Assembly: GCA_019116705.1 (NCBI GenBank)
Contig: DXBF01000064.1
Span: 1-49,624 of the forward strand
DNA length: 49,624 nucleotides
Direction: 5' to 3'
DNA from: Candidatus Gemmiger avistercoris
GTDB taxonomy: Bacteria; Bacillota; Clostridia; Oscillospirales; Ruminococcaceae
A program made the position numbers and the translations under genes. Each line of letters opens with the position of its first letter. The stretch's first letter is position 1. The notes below the pieces were generated by a model, which made no database searches, was not told where the DNA came from, and saw nothing but the letters and a program-made list of their open reading frames with translations. This document shows, one piece after another, positions 33,812 to 40,551 of this stretch.

Positions 33812-34059
33812 GGCTGTTTGTGCAAATATTTGCGGCGCGTGGCCTCCCCGCCGCGCAGGTGGCGCTCCGCTTTGTTGCGCTGCACAACGGTCTGTACCTC
33901 GGCCCACAATCCGGGATGGGTGCGGCGCAGCCGGCTCTGGTCCTTCCAGATCGTGCTTTTGCTCACACCAAACACGACCGCCGCCGCGCGCACGGTGGCG
34001 CCGGTGCGCACGATGTACCGCCCTACGGCTACGGCCCGCTCTTCCGGGTCACCTTTCAT
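33784..34059 (-). CDS. spoIIID: Sporulation transcriptional regulator SpoIIID
   Basis: A 91-residue protein (B. subtilis SpoIIID has 93). It has the helix-turn-helix [20 protein letters not shown] and the signature C-terminal [17 protein letters not shown], both diagnostic. SpoIIID is a mother-cell DNA-binding regulator that adjusts sigma-E-dependent genes. ATG 34059 is chosen over a TTG at 34092 because GAGGGGG lies about nine bases upstream, the length then fits, and the TTG falls at the expected transcription start of a sigma-E-like promoter. It lies 35 bases upstream of the dCMP deaminase gene. Confidence 0.93.
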   Translation of the reverse strand: MKGDPEERAVAVGRYIVRTGATVRAAAVVFGVSKSTIWKDQSRLRRTHPGLWAEVQTVVQRNKAERHLRGGEATRRKYLHKQPCECALRTV

Positions 34060-34092
34060 ACCGCCAACCCCCTCACATGGAATCTCTGCCAA

Positions 34093-34121
34093 ATCCTATG
34101 TGAGCGGGGCGGGGGATATGC
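34093..34121 (-). promoter_or_regulatory. Candidate sigma-E-type promoter of spoIIID
   Basis: Minus strand: GCATATC (34115-34121), a 14-base spacer, CATAGGAT (34093-34100). This fits the sigma-E pattern (-35 kmATAtt, 14-15 bases, -10 CATAcAnT) with two -10 differences; no sigma-A pair is present. spoIIID is a sigma-E gene in B. subtilis. Confidence 0.55.
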
Positions 34122-34129
34122 CGGGCGGC

Positions 34130-34157
34130 AAAAAAATCCCCGCCCTGCCGGGCGGGG
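34130..34157 (-). terminator. Terminator of the cysteine-synthase-like gene
   Basis: Minus strand: CCCCGCCC, loop, GGGCGGGG (34138-34157), then ATTTTTTTG. It lies some 140 bases beyond the stop codon; the bases between (34158-34299) show no gene. Confidence 0.82.
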
Positions 34158-34299
34158 GTGGAAAATTCATGTAGCCGGTGCAGGCCGGGGTCCTGCTTTC
34201 GGCGGCGCGGTCTGGGCACGCACAGCGGCGCAACAGGGCAGGGGAGGGCGGCGGCCGGTCCGCACAGAGGCCGCGGGGCGCCGCCTGCCCTTCCAGGGT

Positions 34300-35193
34300 T
34301 TATTCGTACATCTTGCGCCCGGCAAACACACACAGCGGGCGCTTGGCCTTGCCGGTGCCCATCAGCTGCACGGCGGCGGCCAGCGTGGCCCCGGCGCTGG
34401 TGCAGGCGGGGATGCCGTCGAAAAACAGCACCTCGCGGGCTGCGCGCTCGGCGTCGGCGGTGGTGACGGTAAGCACCGTATCCACTACGTAGGGGTTGTA
34501 GTTCTCGGGCACGAACCCCGGCCCGATCCCGGCAATGCCGTGCTGCCCGATGAACCCGCCCGAGATGGCCGCGCATTCGGCAGGCTCCACCGCCACGATG
34601 CGGATCATGCTGTTCCATGCCTTGATGTACTCAGCCACGCCGGTGACGGTGCCGCCGCTGCCTACACCGATGACAACGGCGTCGATGGCTTCCCCGGCAT
34701 TTTTGAGGATCTGGGGCCCGGTCACCCGGCGGTGGTACTCGGGGTTGTCGTCATTGGCAAAATAGTGGGTGAAGTATCCGTTGTAGCGTCTGGCGGTATC
34801 CTCGGCGATGCGGTCCATTGCCTTGCGGCCGCCGCTGCTGCATACCACGATGTGCGCGCCCAGGTCCTGCAGCCGCTTGCGCCGGGCGATGGGCAGGCTG
34901 CTGGGCACCACCAGGATGCAGGGGTGCCCGGTGGTGGCGCAGCTGACGGCCAGCGCCGCGCCGAAACTGCCGGAACTGGCTTCCACCACCGGCATACCGG
35001 GCTGCAAGGTACCGCGCTCGGTGGCGAAGGCCAGCATCGTCTCTGCCAGGCCGTCCTTGGAAGTGCCCGTGGCCCCGCCGAAATCCAGGTAGGCCAGAAT
35101 GCTGGAATCCAGATTGTGGCGGCCGGAATAGCCGTCCAGCCGAACCACGGGGGAACGGTAGACTTCCTGGTAGTAGCTTTTTAAGATCGCCAT
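34300..35193 (-). CDS. PLP-dependent cysteine-synthase-family protein
   Basis: A 297-residue fold-type II PLP enzyme. The PLP lysine is Lys46 in GATGTSKDGLAETM, and the phosphate-binding loop is GVGSGGTVTGVAEY. The substrate-carboxylate loop, TSGNTG in CysK/CysM, reads EASSGSFGAA, so O-acetylserine sulfhydrylase activity is uncertain; the substrate may be another O-activated serine or a cysteine-derived compound. ATG 35193 follows GGAAGGAGG by seven bases. Single gene with its own promoter and a palindrome beside the -10. It should not be called CysK on this evidence. Confidence 0.82.
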   Translation of the reverse strand: MAILKSYYQEVYRSPVVRLDGYSGRHNLDSSILAYLDFGGATGTSKDGLAETMLAFATERGTLQPGMPVVEASSGSFGAALAVSCATTGHPCILVVPSSLPIARRKRLQDLGAHIVVCSSGGRKAMDRIAEDTARRYNGYFTHYFANDDNPEYHRRVTGPQILKNAGEAIDAVVIGVGSGGTVTGVAEYIKAWNSMIRIVAVEPAECAAISGGFIGQHGIAGIGPGFVPENYNPYVVDTVLTVTTADAERAAREVLFFDGIPACTSAGATLAAAVQLMGTGKAKRPLCVFAGRKMYE

Positions 35194-35229
35194 GGGGCAC
35201 CTCCTTCCTTCAGGGACACAGTACTGTTT

Positions 35230-35252
35230 ATTATAGCACAATCTGACAGATT
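35230..35252 (-). promoter_or_regulatory. -10 box and 13-bp palindrome upstream of the cysteine-synthase-like gene
   Basis: Minus-strand TATAAT (35230-35235) with the perfect palindrome AATCTGACAGATT (35240-35252) four bases upstream, in the spacer. No good -35 hexamer is seen. The palindrome looks like a repressor or activator site. Confidence 0.55.
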
Positions 35253-35336
35253 TTGCACCGTGGCGGCCCGGAAACCTGAAATTTTTTGTGTGCTGAAAGT
35301 TTTGCTTTTCTCCGTCGAAAAAATGCGCCGCGGCCC

Positions 35337-35365
35337 TTGACTTCCGGCCCTGACCCTGCTATAAT
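35337..35365 (+). promoter_or_regulatory. Promoter of the ylxM-ffh operon
   Basis: TTGACT (35337-35342), 17-base spacer, TATAAT (35360-35365), 65 bases before the ylxM start. Confidence 0.85.
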
Positions 35366-35430
35366 GCATAGGCTGATGTGTAAAGAAAAAAACTTTACAT
35401 GGCATCTTGAACAGGGAAGGGGCGCGGGCC

Positions 35431-35829
35431 ATGGCGGGCAAGCCGCAGAAAAATCTGGCCTATTCGGTCCTGCTGGACTTTTACGGTGCGGTATTGACCG
35501 ACAAACAGCGCGCCATCCTGACGGAATATTACGACGAGGATCTCTCGCTGGCGGAGATCGCCGAGAATTTCGGCATCACCCGCCAGGGCGTGCGCGACGC
35601 GATCAAACACGGCGAAGCCGCGCTGGACGGTCTGGAAGCCAAGCTGGGCAACGCCCGCCGCCACATGGCGATGCAGGCGGACCTGGAACGGATGCGCCAG
35701 CTCGTTATGGAGATCCGCTGCTGCAACACGGGGCTCTTCACCCCGGTCCCGCAGATCTGCACCGATACCGACGAGATGCTCGGGATCTTGAAGCGGCTGG
35801 ACACGCAGGAGGAATCGGATGGCCTTTGA
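35431..35829 (+). CDS. ylxM: YlxM-like putative DNA-binding protein (SRP operon)
   Basis: A 132-residue UPF0122 protein. LAYSVLLDFYGAVLTDKQRAILTEYYDEDLSLAEIAENFGITRQGVRDAI is the sigma-70 region-4-like helix-turn-helix of YlxM. The ATG at 35431 is used; an in-frame TTG at 35407 lacks a suitable site. YlxM is always found beside ffh and has been linked to modulating the SRP GTPase. It overlaps ffh by 11 bases. The C-terminal third is longer than the ~110-residue B. subtilis protein. Confidence 0.9.
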   Translation: MAGKPQKNLAYSVLLDFYGAVLTDKQRAILTEYYDEDLSLAEIAENFGITRQGVRDAIKHGEAALDGLEAKLGNARRHMAMQADLERMRQLVMEIRCCNTGLFTPVPQICTDTDEMLGILKRLDTQEESDGL

Positions 35830-37177
35830 ATCCCTGACAGAGCGCCTGAACGGCGTATTCAAAAAGCTCCGCGGCAAGGGCAAACTGAGCGAGGCGGACA
35901 TCAAAGCCGCCATGCGCGAGGTGCGCATGGCGCTGCTGGAAGCGGACGTCAACTATAAGGTCGCCAAGGATTTCTGCGCCGAAGTCTCCCAGCGCGCCAT
36001 GGGGCAGGAAGTCATGGAAAGCCTGACCCCCGCCCAGCAGGTGGTCAAGATCGTCAACGAGGAACTGACCAGACTGATGGGCGGCGACGAACCCCGTTAC
36101 CTGCACATCAAGAACAAGGGCCAGACGGTGCTGATGATGTGCGGCCTGCAGGGCAACGGCAAGACCACCCATGCGGCCAAGCTGGGCAAGTTCTACCGCA
36201 GCCAGGGCCGCCGCCCGCTGCTGGTGGCCTGCGACGTGTACCGTCCGGCGGCCATCCAGCAGCTGCAGATCGTGGGCGAACAGGCCGGGGTCCCGGTATT
36301 TGCCATGGGGACCGAGAAGCCGGAGCTTATCGCCCAAAAGGCGATGGCCCATGCCCGGGACCACGGCAACGACATCGTGATCCTCGATACCGCCGGCCGT
36401 TTGCAGATCGACGACGCGCTGATGGACGAACTGGTCCGCATCAAGGAAGCCGTCGAGGTGGATGAAACGCTGCTGGTCGTGGACGCCATGGCCGGTCAGG
36501 AAGCCGTCAACGTAGCCAAAACTTTCAATGAGAAGATCGGCATCACCGGCGTGGTCCTGACCAAGACCGACGGCGACACCCGCGGCGGCGCGGCGCTCTC
36601 GGTGCTGGCGGTCACCGGCAAGCCGGTCTATTTCCAGGGCACCGGCGAAAAGCTGGAGGACCTGGAACCCTTCTACCCCTCCCGCATGGCGGGCCGCATC
36701 CTCGGTATGGGCGATGTGCTTTCCCTGATCGAGAAAGCGCAGAGCATCCAGAACGACAAGGAAGCCGAAGAGGCTGCCCGGCGCATGATGGAGAACAAGT
36801 TCGATATGAACGACCTTCTGGCCCAGTTCCAGCAGGTCAAGAAGATGGGCGGCGCGTCGGCGCTGCTGGCGATGATGCCGGGCGGCAGCCAGATCGACGC
36901 CGATGCGCTGGACGAAAAAGCGCTGCCCCATATCGAGGCCATCATCTACTCGATGACGCCTGCGGAACGCGCCCGACCGGAGATCATCAACCCCAAGCGC
37001 AAACGCCGCATCGCCGCCGGTTCTGGCCAGACGGTGGAAGCCGTCAACAAGCTGCTGCGCCAGTACGAGATGATGCAGAAAGTCATGAAGAAAGTCCGCC
37101 GCAACCCCAAGGGCTTTATGCGCAGCCTGGGAAGTCTGGGCGGCGGCTTCGGCGGCATGAAAGGCTTCGGCCGCTGA
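35819..37177 (+). CDS. ffh: Signal recognition particle protein Ffh
   Basis: A 452-residue SRP54 GTPase: N-domain helices, G1 GLQGNGKTTHAAKLG, the DVYRPAAIQQLQ insertion box, G3 DTAGRLQID, G4 TKTDGDTRGGAAL, then the Met-rich M domain that binds signal peptides and SRP RNA, with a Gly/Met/Phe-rich end. It targets membrane proteins co-translationally with 4.5S/6S RNA and FtsY (neither gene is in the window). ATG 35819 overlaps the end of ylxM. Confidence 0.97.
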   Translation: MAFESLTERLNGVFKKLRGKGKLSEADIKAAMREVRMALLEADVNYKVAKDFCAEVSQRAMGQEVMESLTPAQQVVKIVNEELTRLMGGDEPRYLHIKNKGQTVLMMCGLQGNGKTTHAAKLGKFYRSQGRRPLLVACDVYRPAAIQQLQIVGEQAGVPVFAMGTEKPELIAQKAMAHARDHGNDIVILDTAGRLQIDDALMDELVRIKEAVEVDETLLVVDAMAGQEAVNVAKTFNEKIGITGVVLTKTDGDTRGGAALSVLAVTGKPVYFQGTGEKLEDLEPFYPSRMAGRILGMGDVLSLIEKAQSIQNDKEAEEAARRMMENKFDMNDLLAQFQQVKKMGGASALLAMMPGGSQIDADALDEKALPHIEAIIYSMTPAERARPEIINPKRKRRIAAGSGQTVEAVNKLLRQYEMMQKVMKKVRRNPKGFMRSLGSLGGGFGGMKGFGR

Positions 37178-37280
37178 AAACTTACTCAGGTATGACCCGC
37201 AAGGCTCTGCGGCCCACGGGATGTACAATATAAAAACCGCCCCGCAAGGGCCGTAAACAATGATTTGGAGGAATTTTACA

Positions 37281-37520
37281 ATGGTCAAGATCCGTCTGCG
37301 CCGTATGGGCGCCAAGAAAGCTCCCTTCTACCGTGTGGTCGTGGCTGACAGCCGCTTCGCCCGTGACGGCCGTTTCATCGAGGAGATCGGCTACTACGAT
37401 CCCACCAAGGAGCCCAGCATCGTGAAGATCGACGCCGACAAGGCCAAGCAGTGGCTGGCCAACGGCGCCCAGCCCACCGACACCGTCCGTGCGCTGCTGA
37501 AGAAGGCTGAAATTCTGTAA
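37281..37520 (+). CDS. rpsP: 30S ribosomal protein S16
   Basis: A 79-residue S16 with the diagnostic [24 protein letters not shown] start and [12 protein letters not shown] 37281 follows GGAGG by nine bases. It keeps its conserved place between ffh and khpA; the 103 bases after ffh show no clear promoter or terminator. Confidence 0.98.
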   Translation: MVKIRLRRMGAKKAPFYRVVVADSRFARDGRFIEEIGYYDPTKEPSIVKIDADKAKQWLANGAQPTDTVRALLKKAEIL

Positions 37521-37556
37521 TCTTGCAGTTCACTTGTTTCAGGGAGGGAACGCCCC

Positions 37557-37790
37557 ATGCAGGAACTCTTATTGGCCGTCGCCCGCGGCCTTGTGGAAGA
37601 CAAGGAGGCCGTGCAGGTGACCGTTGACCCCGCGCGGGAGGATGGCACCGTGGTGTACCACCTCAAAGTAGCGGAGGCCGACATGGGTCATGTGATCGGC
37701 AAGCAGGGGCGCATCGCCAAAGCGATCCGCGTTGTGATGCGTGCTGCTGCGGCCCGCCATGACGAGAAAGTCGTCGTCGAGATCGACTGA
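37557..37790 (+). CDS. khpA: KH-domain RNA-binding protein KhpA
   Basis: A 77-residue single KH domain (formerly YlqC). The RNA-binding loop is GKQG in DMGHVIGKQGRIAKAIRVVMRAAA. KhpA pairs with KhpB to bind small and messenger RNAs and influences cell division in streptococci. It follows rpsP by 36 bases with AGGGAGG ahead of ATG 37557. A terminator with six T residues follows 16 bases after its stop. Confidence 0.95.
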   Translation: MQELLLAVARGLVEDKEAVQVTVDPAREDGTVVYHLKVAEADMGHVIGKQGRIAKAIRVVMRAAAARHDEKVVVEID

Positions 37791-37806
37791 CAAGGCAAAA
37801 CAGCTG

Positions 37807-37844
37807 GCGCCCCGCCTCCGTCCATCGGTGCGGGGCGCTTTTTT
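37807..37844 (+). terminator. Terminator between khpA and the PPase-rimM gene
   Basis: GCGCCCCGC (37807-37815) pairs with GCGGGGCGC (37830-37838), followed by TTTTTT. It ends only 16 bases before the next start codon, leaving no room for a full promoter between, so rimM and trmD must rely on read-through. Confidence 0.85.
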
Positions 37845-37860
37845 GTGCAAGGGGGAAACA

Positions 37861-38739
37861 GTGGCGCTGGAGTCCGTCTTTGTGATCGTGGATCGTCCCC
37901 TGGGAAGCTGCCACCCCCAATGGCCGGACAGCATCTACCCGGTCAACTACGGCTATGTGCCGGGTTTGCCGGCGCCGGATGGGGAGGAACAGGATGTCTA
38001 CATCCTGGGGGTGGACCACCCGCTGGAAACCTTCACCGGGCCGGTGATCGCGGTCATTGATCGCGCAGATGATGTGGAAGACAAGTGGGTGGCCGCCCCG
38101 CAGGGCTGCCATTTTACCCGCGAACAGATCGAGTCGGCCGTCCGGTTTCAAGAACGCTATTTTCGATCGCAAGTCATTGTATTGCCGCAAAATGCAAAGG
38201 AGGAAGCTATGCAGAACTATCTGCCTGCCTGCAAGATCGTCACCACCCACGGGGTGCGCGGCGAGATGAAGGCCCTGCCGCTGTGCGACGGCGCGGAATT
38301 TCTGGCAAAATGCAAACGCCTGTTCGCCGCGGCGGATGGAGCCGGGGAGGTCCGCGTGCTGGGCGTGCGGCCCCAGGGCAATATGATCCTGCTGCGCCTG
38401 GAGGGCGTCGGCGATATGGACGCCGCCCGCGCCCGGGTGGGGCGGACCTATTACTTTGCAAAGGGCGACGTCCGTCTGCCCAAAGGCCGCTACTTCATCG
38501 ACGACCTGCTGGGCTGCCGGGTGGTGGACGCCGCCACCGGGGCCGAGTACGGCACCCTGACCGACGTGGACCATCCGGCGGCCCAGGACATCTACACCGT
38601 GACCGACGCGCAGGGCGGGACCCATATGCTGCCCGCGGTGCCGGAGTTCGTGCAGAAGATCGATCTGGAAACCCGCACGATCACCGTGACCCCCATCGAC
38701 GGCATGTTCACCGAGGCGGTCAACGGCGATAAGGAGTGA
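37861..38739 (+). CDS. Pyrophosphatase-like domain in frame with RimM
   Basis: One open frame of 292 residues. Residues 1 to about 112 are a short inorganic-pyrophosphatase-like domain (VFVIVDRPLGSCHP, YPVNYGYVPG, DGEEQDVYILGVDHP, DDVEDKWV), as in a ~115-residue stand-alone protein known from clostridia; the usual DxDPxD signature is altered to DGEEQD. Residues 117-292 are complete RimM. No stop separates them. GTG 37861 has AAGGGGG six bases upstream. A strong AAAGGAGG just before codon 117 suggests RimM is also started on its own. Whether the first domain hydrolyses pyrophosphate is uncertain. Confidence 0.8.
   Translation: MALESVFVIVDRPLGSCHPQWPDSIYPVNYGYVPGLPAPDGEEQDVYILGVDHPLETFTGPVIAVIDRADDVEDKWVAAPQGCHFTREQIESAVRFQERYFRSQVIVLPQNAKEEAMQNYLPACKIVTTHGVRGEMKALPLCDGAEFLAKCKRLFAAADGAGEVRVLGVRPQGNMILLRLEGVGDMDAARARVGRTYYFAKGDVRLPKGRYFIDDLLGCRVVDAATGAEYGTLTDVDHPAAQDIYTVTDAQGGTHMLPAVPEFVQKIDLETRTITVTPIDGMFTEAVNGDKE
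38209..38739 (+). CDS. rimM: Ribosome maturation factor RimM, internal start of the fused frame
   Basis: The last 176 residues of the fused frame are a normal-length RimM (E. coli 182): N-terminal barrel YLPACKIVTTHGVRGEMKALPLCDG, LRLEGVGDMDAARARVG, then the PRC-barrel half with GRYFIDDLLGCRVVD, GTLTDVDHPAAQDIYTV and LLPAVPEFVQKID-like sequence. ATG 38209 stands five bases after AAAGGAGG, an ideal site, so this product can be made separately. RimM binds S19 and helps mature the 30S subunit head. It is followed by trmD three bases after the stop. Confidence 0.9.
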   Translation: MQNYLPACKIVTTHGVRGEMKALPLCDGAEFLAKCKRLFAAADGAGEVRVLGVRPQGNMILLRLEGVGDMDAARARVGRTYYFAKGDVRLPKGRYFIDDLLGCRVVDAATGAEYGTLTDVDHPAAQDIYTVTDAQGGTHMLPAVPEFVQKIDLETRTITVTPIDGMFTEAVNGDKE

Positions 38740-38742
38740 CCC

Positions 38743-39969
38743 ATGCGCATCGACATCGTAACGCTTTTCCCGGAACTGTGCGACAGCTTCCTTTCCGCCA
38801 GCATCCTGGGCCGGGCGCGGGCCAAAGGGCTTTTCGAGGCCCACTGCCACCAGATCCGGGACTATACCCGCAACAAGCAGAAGCAGACCGACGACTACCC
38901 CTACGGCGGCGGCTGCGGCATGGTGCTGTACGCCCAGCCCATCGCCGACTGCCTGCGCGCCGTGCAGGCCCAGTGCGCCGCCCAGGGCCGGGCCAGGCCC
39001 CATGTGGTCTTTTTGACCGCCGCCGGGCAGCCGTACAATGAGGAAACGGCCAAACGGCTGGCGCAGTACGACGCCGTCACCCTGGTCTGCGGCCACTATG
39101 AGGGCATCGACGAGCGGGTGATCGAAGCCTTCGGGGACGAGGAGATCTCCATCGGGGACTATGTGCTCACCGGCGGCGAACTGGCCAGTCTGGTGGTGGC
39201 CGACAGCGTGCTGCGCCTGCAGCCCGGTGTGCTGGCCGAGGAAAAGGGCTACCAGGACGAAAGCTACTGGGACGGCCTGCTGGAATACCCCCAGTATACC
39301 CGGCCCGAAGTGTGGGAGGGCCGCGCCGTACCGCCGGTGCTGCTCACCGGCGACCATCAGAAGATCGACGCCTGGCGGGCGGCCCAGAGCCGCGCCCGCA
39401 CCCGCATCCGCCGCCCCGACCTTTACGAGCGCTGGTGCGACACCCACCCCATCACCGACTTCCCCAAGTGGAAGCGCGGCGAAAACATGCGCCTTGTGAA
39501 AACCGGCGAACAATGGGCGGCGGCCGCCGCCCTGTTCGCCGAGGGCCGCTACGCAGTATGCGAAGAAGTGTTCACGCCGCTGTATCTGGACACGCTCACG
39601 CCGGAAAACTGCCGCGCCGAACTGCTGGAAGAAAAGCGCGGCGGCTGGGCCTTTTACCTGCACTATACGGCGGGGCAGGCCGACGGTATGGTGGGGGTCT
39701 GCCACAAGACCGGGCGGATCACCCACCTGTTTGTGACGTCCGAAGCCCGGGGGAAGGGCATCGGCGCCAAAATGCTGGAATTTGCCCGCAAAAAGCTGCC
39801 GGAACACCCCCACCCGACGCTGACGGTGCTCAACACGAACACCCGGGCGCTGGCCCTCTACCGCCGCCTGAAGTGGCGCCCGGCGGGCGTGGAGACGGTC
39901 TACGACCCGGCGCAGGACCCGACCGCCGCCGTCTATACGGAAGAATGGAGGCTGCGGTACGAAGGGTAA
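38743..39969 (+). CDS. trmD: tRNA (guanine37-N1)-methyltransferase fused to a GNAT acetyltransferase domain
   Basis: A 408-residue protein. Residues 1 to about 245 are a full TrmD (MRIDIVTLFPELCDSF; the trefoil-knot SAM site LVCGHYEGIDERVIE and EISIGDYVLTGGELA; the C-terminal RRPDLYERW), which methylates G37 of tRNA and prevents frameshifting. Residues about 249-408 are a GNAT domain with THLFVTSEARGKGIGAKMLEFARKKL, including the acetyl-CoA loop RGKGIG, and LNTNTRALALYRRLKWRPAG. The internal Met249 lacks a ribosome site, so a real fusion is likely. rplS, which normally follows trmD, is absent. ATG 38743 follows AAGGAG. Confidence 0.93.
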   Translation: MRIDIVTLFPELCDSFLSASILGRARAKGLFEAHCHQIRDYTRNKQKQTDDYPYGGGCGMVLYAQPIADCLRAVQAQCAAQGRARPHVVFLTAAGQPYNEETAKRLAQYDAVTLVCGHYEGIDERVIEAFGDEEISIGDYVLTGGELASLVVADSVLRLQPGVLAEEKGYQDESYWDGLLEYPQYTRPEVWEGRAVPPVLLTGDHQKIDAWRAAQSRARTRIRRPDLYERWCDTHPITDFPKWKRGENMRLVKTGEQWAAAAALFAEGRYAVCEEVFTPLYLDTLTPENCRAELLEEKRGGWAFYLHYTAGQADGMVGVCHKTGRITHLFVTSEARGKGIGAKMLEFARKKLPEHPHPTLTVLNTNTRALALYRRLKWRPAGVETVYDPAQDPTAAVYTEEWRLRYEG

Positions 39970-40090
39970 GGCTTCCTGGCTTTTGTCGTCAATCTACAAG
40001 AATGTTGAAAATAAACTGGTGAATGTGCACAAAGGAAAAAGCGCACTTTTGGCGGAATTACAGAATCCTGCCAAATTTGCAAATTTCTAC

Positions 40091-40119
40091 TGTACAAAAT
40101 CGACGAAATAGGATAAAAT
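40091..40119 (+). promoter_or_regulatory. Promoter of the HPr gene
   Basis: TGTACA (40091-40096), 17-base spacer, TAAAAT (40114-40119). The 100-base leader after it can fold AGGCGG (40131-40136) with CCGCCT (40155-40160). The bases 39970-40090 after trmD hold no gene and no terminator that I can see. Confidence 0.55.
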
Positions 40120-40221
40120 AGAAGCAATCAAGGCGGCGTATCGTACGCAAGAGACCGCCTGACAAGCGCCCACGGTAGAAACGCAGGGGCATATTATTTT
40201 CAAAAGTAGGAGAGAATAACT

Positions 40222-40485
40222 ATGTACGTGAAAGAAGTTACCGTTGAGAATCAGGTTGGTCTGCACGCCCGTCCGGCTACCTTCTTCATCCAGAAGGCGA
40301 ACGAGTACAAGTCTTCCATCTGGGTCGAAAAAGAAGAGCGCCGCGTCAACGCCAAGAGCCTGCTCGGCGTGCTGAGCCTGGGTATCGTGGGCGGTACCAC
40401 CATCCGCATCATTGCGGACGGCGCAGATGAGCAGGCGGCGGTCGATGGGCTGGTCAAGCTGGTCAGCTCCGGCTTTGCCGAGTAA
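40222..40485 (+). CDS. ptsH: HPr phosphocarrier protein
   Basis: An 87-residue HPr. His15 in GLHARPAT is the site phosphorylated by enzyme I, and Ser46 in NAKSLLGVLSLG is the HPr kinase site used in Firmicutes carbon catabolite control, so it is HPr rather than Crh (which lacks His15). The gene stands alone, not next to ptsI. ATG 40222 follows AGGAG. It is flanked by its own promoter and a strong terminator, fitting the constant high need for HPr. Confidence 0.95.
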   Translation: MYVKEVTVENQVGLHARPATFFIQKANEYKSSIWVEKEERRVNAKSLLGVLSLGIVGGTTIRIIADGADEQAAVDGLVKLVSSGFAE

Positions 40486-40498
40486 GTTTGATTTGTGC

Positions 40499-40526
40499 AG
40501 CGGCGGGGCGACCCGCCGCTTTTTTA
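40499..40526 (+). terminator. Terminator of the HPr gene
   Basis: AGCGGCGGG (40499-40507) pairs with CCCGCCGCT (40512-40520) and is followed by TTTTTATT. Confidence 0.92.
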
Positions 40527-40551
40527 TTCTTTTTTCTATGTCAGGTGAGTT

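Noticed and set aside
34060-34092. A longer spoIIID starting at TTG 34092
   Set aside because: The TTG lacks a ribosome site and falls at the expected transcription start; the ATG at 34059 gives the family's usual length.
39487-39969. GNAT as a separate gene starting at the internal ATG 39487
   Set aside because: There is no Shine-Dalgarno-like sequence before this ATG and no stop ending TrmD, unlike the rimM junction next door.
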